Shown here: positions 1 through 5,021 of the stretch, piece by piece | How the letters are laid out: each line of letters begins with the position of its first letter | How positions within the stretch are numbered: position 1 is the first letter of the stretch | DNA from: Candidatus Lloydbacteria bacterium RIFCSPLOWO2_02_FULL_54_12 | GTDB lineage: Bacteria; Patescibacteriota; Minisyncoccia; Phycocordibacterales; UBA6899 | Length of the DNA stretch: 6,383 bases | NCBI GenBank assembly: GCA_001819095.1 | Contig: MHLS01000023.1 | Coordinates: 7,534 to 13,916, forward strand | Direction: 5' to 3' | Notes under the pieces: generated by a model | The model's database searches: none | Told to the model about the DNA's origin: nothing | What the model saw: the letters and a program-made list of their open reading frames with translations, nothing else | Translations under genes and position numbers: made by a program

Positions 1-1
1 C

Positions 2-55
2 GGAGCGAACATCGCAAAACAGATCCTCGGCAGTATCTTACACGGAAGGCGGTAG
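2..55 (+). CDS. Possible C-terminal tail of an upstream gene (partial)
   Basis: Reading from base 2 gives 17 residues ending in a TAG at 53-55 (tail GANIAKQILGSILHGRR). It is the only plus frame that closes shortly before the terminator at 91-124; the other two frames run through that hairpin. The tail is too short to assign to a family. Support is only positional: a stop followed 35 nt later by a strong terminator. The stretch could equally be non-coding. Confidence 0.3.
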   Translation, partial: GANIAKQILGSILHGRR

Positions 56-90
56 CCGGCCGCACGATCTCTCCGACGCTCACCGACGAA

Positions 91-124
91 AAAACCGCCC
101 CCAAGGGAAGCGGTCTTGTTTTTT
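91..124. terminator. Bidirectional Rho-independent terminator
   Basis: A 5-bp stem ACCGC (94-98) / GCGGT (110-114) with an 11-nt loop is flanked by an A run on the left (from 89) and a T-rich run on the right (116-124). On the minus strand the U run follows the stem directly, the better geometry; on the plus strand it is offset by CTTG. It sits between a plus-strand tail ending at 55 and the convergent minus-strand gene ending at 238, so it can serve both. Confidence 0.7.
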
Positions 125-145
125 GCATCGGACAGGGCGGTGCTT

Positions 146-193
146 AGGGCCGTAACCACAAATAACGTCCTCGTTATTTGTGGTTACGGCCCT
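146..193. repeat. Perfect 22-bp inverted repeat with 4-nt loop
   Basis: The arm 146-167 (begins AGGGCCGTAACC, ends AATAACG) is exactly complementary to 172-193, with loop TCCT at 168-171. There are no mismatches in 22 bp. Neither side carries a U tract directly after the stem, so it is not a textbook intrinsic terminator. In a minus-strand transcript it would form a very stable hairpin in the 3' untranslated region of the 238-570 gene, upstream of the terminator at 91-124. Possible roles are transcript end protection, a processing site, or a cruciform or protein-binding site. Confidence 0.9.
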
Positions 194-201
194 TTGTGCC
201 A

Positions 202-232
202 CGTCCGTATTTGTAGAACTTATTTACGGACG
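202..232. repeat. 8-bp inverted repeat just after the minus-strand gene
   Basis: CGTCCGTA (202-209) pairs exactly with TACGGACG (225-232) around a 15-nt AT-rich loop. It begins 6 nt after the stop codon of the minus-strand gene. It is not followed by a U tract on either strand. With the palindrome at 146-193 it makes a two-hairpin 3' region for that gene. Confidence 0.6.
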
Positions 233-237
233 GGGCC

Positions 238-570
238 TTAGTCCGCTCTTACCGTAGTGAATCCTTTCGTTGCGATGTCGAGGGCCTGTTCGGCGCGTTT
301 CTTCACGGCATCGTTCCTGAAGTCGAAGGAGATGTCACCCACGCCCGCGGTCTTCCAGACGAAGTCCGTGCCGTAGACCATGCCGACCTTCCCCAAGATA
401 TGCGAGGCGATTGCGACGGCCTCGACCGTCCGGTAGTTGGCGTTCAGTCCGCCGCCTTCGCCGTATGCCTCATTGATCTCGCGGGAATGCGTTTCGCGGT
501 CCGAAAGGTCCGCGATTGCGACCGACACCGCACAATTCTCTTTCTTCCAGTGACGCACTTCGTTCGCCAT
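238..570 (-). CDS. Conserved-looking hypothetical protein, 110 aa
   Basis: Not recognised. I start it at the ATG at 570 (protein begins MANEVRHWKKENC) because GGAGG at 579-583 lies 8 nt upstream and a promoter with a consensus -35 box precedes it. The frame stays open upstream to 684, but that would place the start ahead of the promoter and ribosome site. The product has no signal peptide or membrane segment and one cysteine (C13). It holds a Gly-rich turn near residues 37-41, a probable helix at about 48-61 (TVEAVAIASHILGK) and a charged C-terminal helix at about 87-102, so it is probably a small soluble alpha/beta protein. It is the only minus-strand gene here, divergent from the flavoprotein and convergent with whatever ends at the left edge. 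The strong promoter and SD suggest good expression. Existence as a gene is well supported; function is unknown. Confidence 0.8.
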   Translation of the reverse strand: MANEVRHWKKENCAVSVAIADLSDRETHSREINEAYGEGGGLNANYRTVEAVAIASHILGKVGMVYGTDFVWKTAGVGDISFDFRNDAVKKRAEQALDIATKGFTTVRAD

Positions 571-578
571 GCTTGGTT

Positions 579-583
579 CCTCC
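579..583 (-). promoter_or_regulatory. Shine-Dalgarno site GGAGG
   Basis: The minus strand reads GGAGG followed by 8 nt and then ATG (570). It fixes the start of the 110-aa gene. No other gene in the window has a comparable site. Confidence 0.85.
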
Positions 584-610
584 GTTTTGGGGTGTACGTG
601 TTCTGAACGA

Positions 611-638
611 AGCATAATGTGGCGGGGCCATTTGTCAA
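611..638 (-). promoter_or_regulatory. Sigma-70-type promoter of the 110-aa gene
   Basis: On the minus strand there is a perfect TTGACA -35 (633-638), a 16-bp spacer, and TATGCT as -10 (611-616). The expected start is the A opposite position 604, giving a leader of about 34 nt that contains the GGAGG site. This is the strongest promoter seen in the window. Confidence 0.75.
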
Positions 639-645
639 ATACGCG

Positions 646-674
646 TTGCTTCGCGATACATGTTTTGTTACAGT
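646..674 (+). promoter_or_regulatory. Promoter of the HI0933-type flavoprotein gene
   Basis: The elements are TTGCTT (646-651), a spacer of exactly 17 bp, and TACAGT (669-674) preceded by an extended -10 TG at 666-667. The predicted start is about 681, leaving a 9-nt leader before the ATG at 690. This placement argues against an ATG at 660, which would lie inside the promoter. It is back to back with the minus-strand promoter; the -35 boxes are 7 bp apart. Confidence 0.6.
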
Positions 675-689
675 GGCTCCGCACTATCT

Positions 690-1946
690 ATGTCATTTAT
701 TAAAGCGCAATTTGACCTTATCGTGGTCGGAGGCGGCGCATCTGGGCTTATGGCGGCCGGACGGGCGGCCGAGTGCGGTAAGCGCGTGCTCATCCTCGAG
801 AAGAATCGAAAAGTCGGAGAAAAACTGCGTATCACGGGCGGTGGGCGGTGCAATATCACGAATGCCGAATTCGACGCGCATGTACTCCTTCCTGCGTACG
901 GCAAGGCGGAGCAATTCCTCTATTCGCTTTTTGCACAGTTCGGCGTGAAGGAGACCTTTACTTTCTTTGAGTCGCGCGGGCTCCCGATTGTTGTACAAGC
1001 GAGGAAGCGCGCATTCCCCAAGACCGAGAAAGCACCCGACGTGCTTCGTGTGCTTGAGAGATACGTGCATGAGGGAAAAGTGACCGTCCGCACCGCATCA
1101 CCCGTGACGCGCGTCCACGGCACAAAAGCCGGCATCACGGGCGTGTCGTCGGGAAAGGAGACATTTCGTGCGACGGATTATCTTTTTGCGACCGGAAGCG
1201 TCTCTCATCCCGAGATGGGTTCGACGGGCGACGGTTTGAAATGGCTCCGCGACCTCGGGCACATCATAAAGAAAAGTACGCCGACCATCGTTCCACTTTC
1301 AACGAAAGAGGTGTGGAGCAAGAAACTTGCCGGCGTATCGCTCTCTTTCATGAAGATCACTTTCTTTGTTGAGGGCAAGAAAGCATTTTCCGGAACGGGG
1401 AAGATATTATTCACGCATTTCGGCCTCTCCGGACCGCTCATACTGAATAGCGCCGAGAAGGTCGCCGACCTCCTTCACGGCGGACTGGTCACGGCGATGA
1501 TCGACGCCTATCCGCATACCGACCTTGGTGCTCTGGAGAGGAATATCATTACAACGTTCGATAAGAATAAAAATAAGACGCTCAAGAATATCATCAAAGA
1601 ACTGGTGCCCGACGGAACGGGAAAGGGGATACTCCTCCTCCTCGGAGAAGGACTTGATATTACGAAGAAAGTGCACTCGATCACCAAAGAAGAGCGCAAA
1701 GTGATCGTACGCACACTAAAGGCACTCCCGCTCACCGTGACCGGACTCATGGGATTCGACCGTGCGGTGGTCGCGGAGGGCGGCGTTTTGCTTGAGGAAG
1801 TCGACATGCGGACGATGCGGTCGAAAAAAGTACCCAATTTGTATATAACGGGGGACCTCCTTCACATCAACAGACCCTCCGGCGGCTACTCGCTCCAGTT
1901 GTGCTGGTCTACGGGCTATGTGGCGGGGGATCACGCGGGCGGGTAA
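690..1946 (+). CDS. HI0933/YhiN-family FAD-dependent oxidoreductase
   Basis: A 418-aa soluble flavoprotein of the HI0933/YhiN/BaiN family, normal length for the family. Visible motifs: the dinucleotide-binding Rossmann loop GGGASG (14-19) after strand FDLIVV; an acidic residue ending the second strand (LILEKN, E37); the family signature GGGRCNITN (50-58); ATGS and GSTGDG (168-182); LFTHFGLSGPLIL (240-252); and a C-terminal FAD-binding block with TMRSKK (375-380), LYITGD (384-389) and GGYSLQLCWSTG (398-409). Members bind FAD, but the physiological reaction is poorly defined: BaiN has been linked to bile-acid reduction, and many are annotated as aminoacetone-oxidase-like without proof, so I give no specific reaction. 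The start at 690 rather than 660 is chosen because the promoter -10 ends at 674 and family members begin a few residues before the FDLIVVGGG strand. Its TAA stop is followed 9 nt later by the next gene. Confidence 0.92.
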   Translation: MSFIKAQFDLIVVGGGASGLMAAGRAAECGKRVLILEKNRKVGEKLRITGGGRCNITNAEFDAHVLLPAYGKAEQFLYSLFAQFGVKETFTFFESRGLPIVVQARKRAFPKTEKAPDVLRVLERYVHEGKVTVRTASPVTRVHGTKAGITGVSSGKETFRATDYLFATGSVSHPEMGSTGDGLKWLRDLGHIIKKSTPTIVPLSTKEVWSKKLAGVSLSFMKITFFVEGKKAFSGTGKILFTHFGLSGPLILNSAEKVADLLHGGLVTAMIDAYPHTDLGALERNIITTFDKNKNKTLKNIIKELVPDGTGKGILLLLGEGLDITKKVHSITKEERKVIVRTLKALPLTVTGLMGFDRAVVAEGGVLLEEVDMRTMRSKKVPNLYITGDLLHINRPSGGYSLQLCWSTGYVAGDHAGG

Positions 1947-1949
1947 AAT
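1944..1949 (+). promoter_or_regulatory. Possible -10 hexamer (TAAAAT) for leaderless transcription of the glycosylase gene
   Basis: TAAAAT ends 6 nt before the ATG at 1956, so a start at the usual distance would fall exactly on the A of the ATG. No Shine-Dalgarno exists here. Caution: the first three bases are also the stop codon of the flavoprotein gene, there is no good -35 at 16-18 bp, and the genes may simply be co-transcribed. Confidence 0.4.
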
Positions 1950-1955
1950 GCACAA

Positions 1956-2573
1956 ATGAAAAAATTCGTCGAAAAACTTGCACGAACGAAGGCGCCGAAG
2001 GATGCGAAGAATCCTTGGGATCTTTCCCGTGCAGGAAATGCCGTACGAAGAAAGAATCTCGAAGGATATCTTATGAAAATGGCGAAAGCGAAACCGACGG
2101 TTCTCTTGGTGGGAGAAGCGCCGGGGTATCGCGGTTGCGGAAGGACCGGTGTGCCCTTTTGTTCCGAGAAACTCATCCGCGCGCACCCCTTCTTTGCGGA
2201 TAACGGCGTATTTGGCGTCGAGCACGAAGGCGACCCAATGGCCGAGGCGAGCGCGAGCATCGTCTGGAAGACCTTTGATGCGCTCGATTTCTACCCTCTC
2301 ATGTGGGCGACCTATCCTTTCCACCCGCACGAGCCGAATGACGAGCTTTCCAATCGTGCGCCGCGCCCCGAAGAAGTGAGACTCGGGCGGGAGTTCTTGG
2401 AGAATATCGTGCGCCTCTTCGCCATCAAGCACATCATCGCCGTCGGTCGTGTTGCGGAGAAGTGCTTGGGAGAGATGGGCCACGAGGCGTACGCCGTCCG
2501 CCACCCTTCCCACGGCGGCGCGACCCTATTTGCCAAAGGTCTTGCAGAGTTTGCGAAAAAACATAGGAACTAA
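1956..2573 (+). CDS. Uracil-DNA glycosylase superfamily protein
   Basis: A 205-aa protein of the uracil-DNA glycosylase superfamily (PF03167-like fold), cytosolic, presumed to remove uracil or related lesions from DNA in base excision repair. Residues 1-45 are basic and helical. The first active-site motif is LLVGEAPGYRG (50-60) with GRTGVPF (62-68). The central strand carries WATYPFHPHEPN (117-128), and the second catalytic-type motif is VRHPSHGG (181-188). Cysteines 61, 69 and 170 do not form the four-Cys pattern of iron-sulfur family 4/5 enzymes, so no cluster is expected. As I recall the group, the central strand usually carries Asn where this protein has A118, which would be a changed uracil-contact position; check by alignment. 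The gene lies 9 nt after the flavoprotein gene and 9 nt before the TspO gene, probably in one transcript. The superfamily is clear; substrate specificity is not. Confidence 0.85.
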   Translation: MKKFVEKLARTKAPKDAKNPWDLSRAGNAVRRKNLEGYLMKMAKAKPTVLLVGEAPGYRGCGRTGVPFCSEKLIRAHPFFADNGVFGVEHEGDPMAEASASIVWKTFDALDFYPLMWATYPFHPHEPNDELSNRAPRPEEVRLGREFLENIVRLFAIKHIIAVGRVAEKCLGEMGHEAYAVRHPSHGGATLFAKGLAEFAKKHRN

Positions 2574-2582
2574 AAAGAGCAT

Positions 2583-2978
2583 ATGGAAAATTTCTCATTC
2601 TATCGGGAGTTGAGCAAGCCTTCATGGGCACCTCCCGCCGAAGTTTTCGGTCCGGTCTGGACGCTCCTTTATGTGATCATCGCCGTTTCTTTCGGATATG
2701 TCGCGTATCTTTTTCGGCACGGGCGTATTACGTTCGCCGTGCTTCTGCCGTTCCTCCTCAATATTGTTTTCAATGTTGCGTTCACACCCATCCAGTTCGG
2801 TCTCAAAAATAATGTGCTTGCCTCGGTTGATGTGCTTCTTGTGTTGGTGACGCTTGTCTTAGCGCTCGTCGCGATCTACCCCCACGCAAAGTGGGTCGTC
2901 TTCGTGAACATCCCTTATGTGCTCTGGATGTCGTTTGCGACCATTCTCCAGCTCACTGTTACCGTGCTCAATTGGTAG
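2583..2978 (+). CDS. Short TspO/MBR-family (tryptophan-rich sensory) membrane protein
   Basis: A 131-aa inner-membrane protein of the TspO/peripheral benzodiazepine receptor family, which binds porphyrins and related hydrophobic ligands and is tied to redox or stress responses. The hallmark FYRELSKPSWAPPAEVFGPVW (6-26) is intact, followed by membrane segments at about 25-44, 50-70, 79-98 and 103-125 with NIPYVLWMSFA (109-119) in the last. The family usually has about 155 residues and five helices, with one helix before the KPxWxPP loop. Here the protein starts directly at that loop, and an in-frame TAA 9 nt upstream (the stop of the glycosylase gene) rules out a longer start. The middle motif, usually containing Trp (LNxxWSxLFF-like), reads NVAFTPIQFG. 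The start is 9 nt after the previous stop, with only a weak AGAG as ribosome site, consistent with co-transcription. Family call is firm; ligand and function are unknown. Confidence 0.9.
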   Translation: MENFSFYRELSKPSWAPPAEVFGPVWTLLYVIIAVSFGYVAYLFRHGRITFAVLLPFLLNIVFNVAFTPIQFGLKNNVLASVDVLLVLVTLVLALVAIYPHAKWVVFVNIPYVLWMSFATILQLTVTVLNW

Positions 2979-3011
2979 CCGCCCCCCCAGTCAGGTTTTT
3001 AGTTGATGCCG

Positions 3012-3020
3012 TGGTAAGAT
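3012..3020 (+). promoter_or_regulatory. Extended -10 promoter for leaderless DUF4105 mRNA
   Basis: TGG-TAAGAT (TG at 3012-3013, hexamer 3015-3020) ends 6 nt before the ATG at 3027, so the expected +1 is the A of the start codon. There is no Shine-Dalgarno in the 48-nt gap after the TspO gene. No convincing -35 is seen at 16-18 bp, which an extended -10 can offset. Confidence 0.55.
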
Positions 3021-3026
3021 GCATAT

Positions 3027-3860
3027 ATGCTTCACGTCCTTTTCCGCTTGCTCCGATACTTTGCGTTGTTTGCCGCACTTCTTGCGCTCGTCTACTTTAT
3101 TTTCTCGCTTTTCGTCCGTCCGTCGCTTGAGCGGGATTGGACGGCGGACCAGATGGTGCTCGCGCGCGCGGAAATATCAGGAAATACGGCCGCTATCAAA
3201 GATATCCGCAATATCAACTACCACTCCACGAGCGACTACGATGTCGCGTATTACGACAAGACGTTCGATATCGAGAAGCTCGAATCCGTCTGGTTCATCG
3301 TCGAGCCTTTTTCCGGACACGGTGCCGGTGCCGCGCACACGTTCGTTTCGTTCGGTTTCGAGGGCGGCGATTATGTGGCGATATCGGTCGAGATACGGAA
3401 AGAGAAAGGGGAGTCCTTCTCGCCAGTGAAAGGCCTCTTGCGCCGCTACGAGATCGTTTACGTCATTGCCGACGAACGCGATGTAGTCAAACTCCGCTCG
3501 AACTACAGGAAGGACGAAGTATTCCTTTATCCGGCCAAGACGAGCAAGGAGAACATGAAGAAACTCTTCGTCTCGATGCTTCTGCGCGCCAACAAGCTTG
3601 CGACCGAACCGGAATTCTACAATACGCTCACCAATACCTGCACGACCAATCTGGTTTCTCATGTGAACGAGATCGTGCCGAGGCGGATACCCGTAAGTTA
3701 CAAGGTCCTCATGCCGGCATACTCCGATGAGCTCGCACAGGAGATCGGCCTTATCGATAACGCGCTTCCCATAGCCCTGATGCGTGCGAAATACCGTATC
3801 AACGATAAGGCGCTCCTCTTTGCGGACGACCCCCTCTTTTCGCAGAAGATCAGGGAGTGA
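3027..3860 (+). CDS. Membrane-anchored DUF4105 (Lnb N-terminal domain) protein
   Basis: A 277-aa protein with a single N-terminal membrane anchor (about residues 5-30, LLRYFALFAALLALVYFIF region) after a short basic start, so the rest should face the outside of the cytoplasmic membrane. The body matches the DUF4105 family (PF13387, named for the N-terminal periplasmic domain of Lnb, a Bacteroides lipoprotein N-acyltransferase). Family landmarks seen: HTFVSFGFEGGDYVAISVEI (104-123), the GESFSPVKGLLRRYE block (128-142), ADERDVVKLR (148-157), VFLYPAK (165-171) and YNTLTNTCTTNL (198-209). H104 and C205 are the candidate catalytic His/Cys pair of this papain-like fold; the exact roles are inferred. 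Only the DUF4105 part is present, with no long C-terminal multi-helix part. Lipoprotein or peptidoglycan-linked chemistry at the envelope is plausible but unproven. The start is supported by the -10 hexamer placed for leaderless initiation. Ends in TGA, 8 nt before a long inverted repeat. Confidence 0.85.
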   Translation: MLHVLFRLLRYFALFAALLALVYFIFSLFVRPSLERDWTADQMVLARAEISGNTAAIKDIRNINYHSTSDYDVAYYDKTFDIEKLESVWFIVEPFSGHGAGAAHTFVSFGFEGGDYVAISVEIRKEKGESFSPVKGLLRRYEIVYVIADERDVVKLRSNYRKDEVFLYPAKTSKENMKKLFVSMLLRANKLATEPEFYNTLTNTCTTNLVSHVNEIVPRRIPVSYKVLMPAYSDELAQEIGLIDNALPIALMRAKYRINDKALLFADDPLFSQKIRE

Positions 3861-3868
3861 GTATGTGG

Positions 3869-3924
3869 CAAAATACAAGGTCCGACCTTGGGGATTGATT
3901 CTTAAGGTCGGACCTTGTATTTTG
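3869..3924. terminator. Perfect 21-bp inverted repeat, probable bidirectional terminator
   Basis: Arm 3869-3889 (CAAAATAC then AAGGTCCGACCTT) is exactly complementary to 3904-3924 around a 14-nt loop (3890-3903). The outer ends are A-rich on the left and T-rich on the right (GTATTTTG), which suits termination on either strand. It lies between the DUF4105 stop (3860) and the promoter of the next gene (-35 at 3941). Each arm core is itself a palindrome: AAGGTC-C-GACCTT at 3877-3889 and AAGGTC-G-GACCTT at 3904-3916. Confidence 0.8.
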
Positions 3925-3940
3925 AGCGTCACCTCGTGAG

Positions 3941-3970
3941 TTGTGAGCGACGGCCGGTATTAGGTATACT
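3941..3970 (+). promoter_or_regulatory. Promoter of the DUF6159 gene
   Basis: TTGTGA (3941-3946), an 18-bp spacer, and TATACT (3965-3970, five of six consensus bases). The predicted start is about 3977, giving a leader of roughly 21 nt with no Shine-Dalgarno before the ATG at 3998. It sits 16 nt after the inverted-repeat terminator, marking a new transcription unit. Confidence 0.65.
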
Positions 3971-3997
3971 GAAAGATATATTCGCTAACTGCATTCT

Positions 3998-4921
3998 ATG
4001 CCTCCACAAGGAACCGTTCCGCAAAGTACCTATCAACCCTCTCCGACATCAGCCCCGCTTCCGCCGCTTACCATGGGGAAGTTCAAAGCGAGCAGGGCCA
4101 TCGTTCGAGAATCCTGGGCGATCTTGAAGCAGGACAAGGAGATCATGTGGTTTCCGGTACTCTCGGCAGTCACGAGCATCATCGCGCTTATCATCATGGG
4201 GGCGGCGCTCTTCTTCCTTGCGCTCGGCGGAAGCTTTGAGGGTTTTTCGGGAGAGGGCGACGACACCGCGAACGGCCTCTCCTACGTCATTCTTTTTGTG
4301 TATTACCTCGTGATGTTCTTCATCACGAATTTCTTTCAGGCGGGTATCTACGTCATCGCCCACGGACGATTCAACGGGAGGGACTTGAGCTTCAGCGATG
4401 GGATGGCCGGTGCAACGGATAAGATGGGCAAGATCTTCGCGTGGTCGTTCATTTCCGCGACCGTCGGCGTGATACTCCAGATGATCGCTGATCGCTCCAA
4501 GCTCATCGGGAAGATCGTTGCGGGGCTCTTGGGTGCGGCGTGGAATATCCTCACCTACTTCAGCTTGCCGTCGCTTATCATCGGAAACACTTCGGTCGAG
4601 AACTCGTTCAAGGAGTCGGCGGCGGTCATTCGAAAGACGTGGGGAGAGACGATCATCGTGAATCTCGGGGTCGGCCTTTTCTTCATGCTCCTCTTCTTCC
4701 TCGGGCTTGCGCTTGGTGTCGGTATCGTCGTCTTGGTTCCTGACCTCTTCGTCGGTCTCGGCGTCTCCGCGCTCTTCATCGTCTATGTCATCGGTCTCAC
4801 GGTCATCTCGTCGGCGCTCGGTTCCATATTCAAGCTGGCGATCTATGAATACGCGACTACGGGGAAGGTGCCGCAAGGGTTCTCTCCGGAGCTGGTACAG
4901 CACGCGGTAAGGGCGAAATAG
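3998..4921 (+). CDS. DUF6159-family polytopic membrane protein
   Basis: A 307-aa integral membrane protein of unknown function matching DUF6159. Residues 1-25 are a Pro/Ser/Gln-rich cytosolic-type tail. The conserved start GKFKASRAIVRESWAILKQD (27-46) follows, with membrane segments at about 51-76, 94-120, 146-164, 171-196, 221-247 and 250-282. The most diagnostic block is ADRSKLIGKIVAGLLGAAWN (164-183) followed by TYFSLPSLI and, after a turn, SFKESAAVIRKTWGE (203-217). A start at the internal ATG (4073, residue 26) would remove the low-complexity tail. I keep 3998 because the promoter places +1 about 21 nt upstream, but the internal start cannot be excluded. It stands alone in its unit, so neighbours give no functional clue. 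Family call is good; role unknown. Confidence 0.88.
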   Translation: MPPQGTVPQSTYQPSPTSAPLPPLTMGKFKASRAIVRESWAILKQDKEIMWFPVLSAVTSIIALIIMGAALFFLALGGSFEGFSGEGDDTANGLSYVILFVYYLVMFFITNFFQAGIYVIAHGRFNGRDLSFSDGMAGATDKMGKIFAWSFISATVGVILQMIADRSKLIGKIVAGLLGAAWNILTYFSLPSLIIGNTSVENSFKESAAVIRKTWGETIIVNLGVGLFFMLLFFLGLALGVGIVVLVPDLFVGLGVSALFIVYVIGLTVISSALGSIFKLAIYEYATTGKVPQGFSPELVQHAVRAK

Positions 4922-4951
4922 GCCGTAAAACAAGGTGTTTTTTGGTGATGC

Positions 4952-4974
4952 CGGGCGAATGAAAGCCGTTTTTT
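4952..4974 (+). terminator. Possible weak terminator after the DUF6159 gene
   Basis: CGG-G-C (4952-4956) can pair with GCCG (4965-4968) with one bulged G and an 8-nt loop, followed directly by six Ts (4969-4974). A wider pairing of GTAAAA (4925-4930) with TTTTAC (4971-4976) is also possible. The stem is short, so this is tentative. Confidence 0.4.
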
Positions 4975-5021
4975 ACCATGTGTTTTTGCGCTAGATTTTC
5001 ATCGCCCAGAATGTTAGATTC

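Noticed and set aside
660..689. Upstream ATG at 660 as start of the flavoprotein (10 extra residues)
   Set aside because: It lies inside the predicted promoter (-35 at 646-651, -10 at 669-674); the added residues do not resemble the family, whose members start a few residues before FDLIVVGGG.
1948..1959. Three-codon frame ATG CAC AAA TGA overlapping the glycosylase start
   Set aside because: Probably chance: it uses the T of the TAAAAT hexamer and has no ribosome site, and nothing shows it is translated.
1716..2513. 265-codon open frame on the minus strand opposite the end of the flavoprotein gene and most of the glycosylase gene
   Set aside because: Low-complexity Arg/His-rich translation with no motif; the plus strand carries well-conserved proteins, so this is a shadow of GC-rich codon bias. 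The same holds for minus-strand frames 3177-3932 and 4049-4933.
5012..5020. TG-T-TAGATT directly before the ATG at 5022 as an extended -10
   Set aside because: It would place the transcript start at about 5027, after the A of the chosen ATG. It only works if translation starts later (for example GTG 5064), so it is mentioned but not called.
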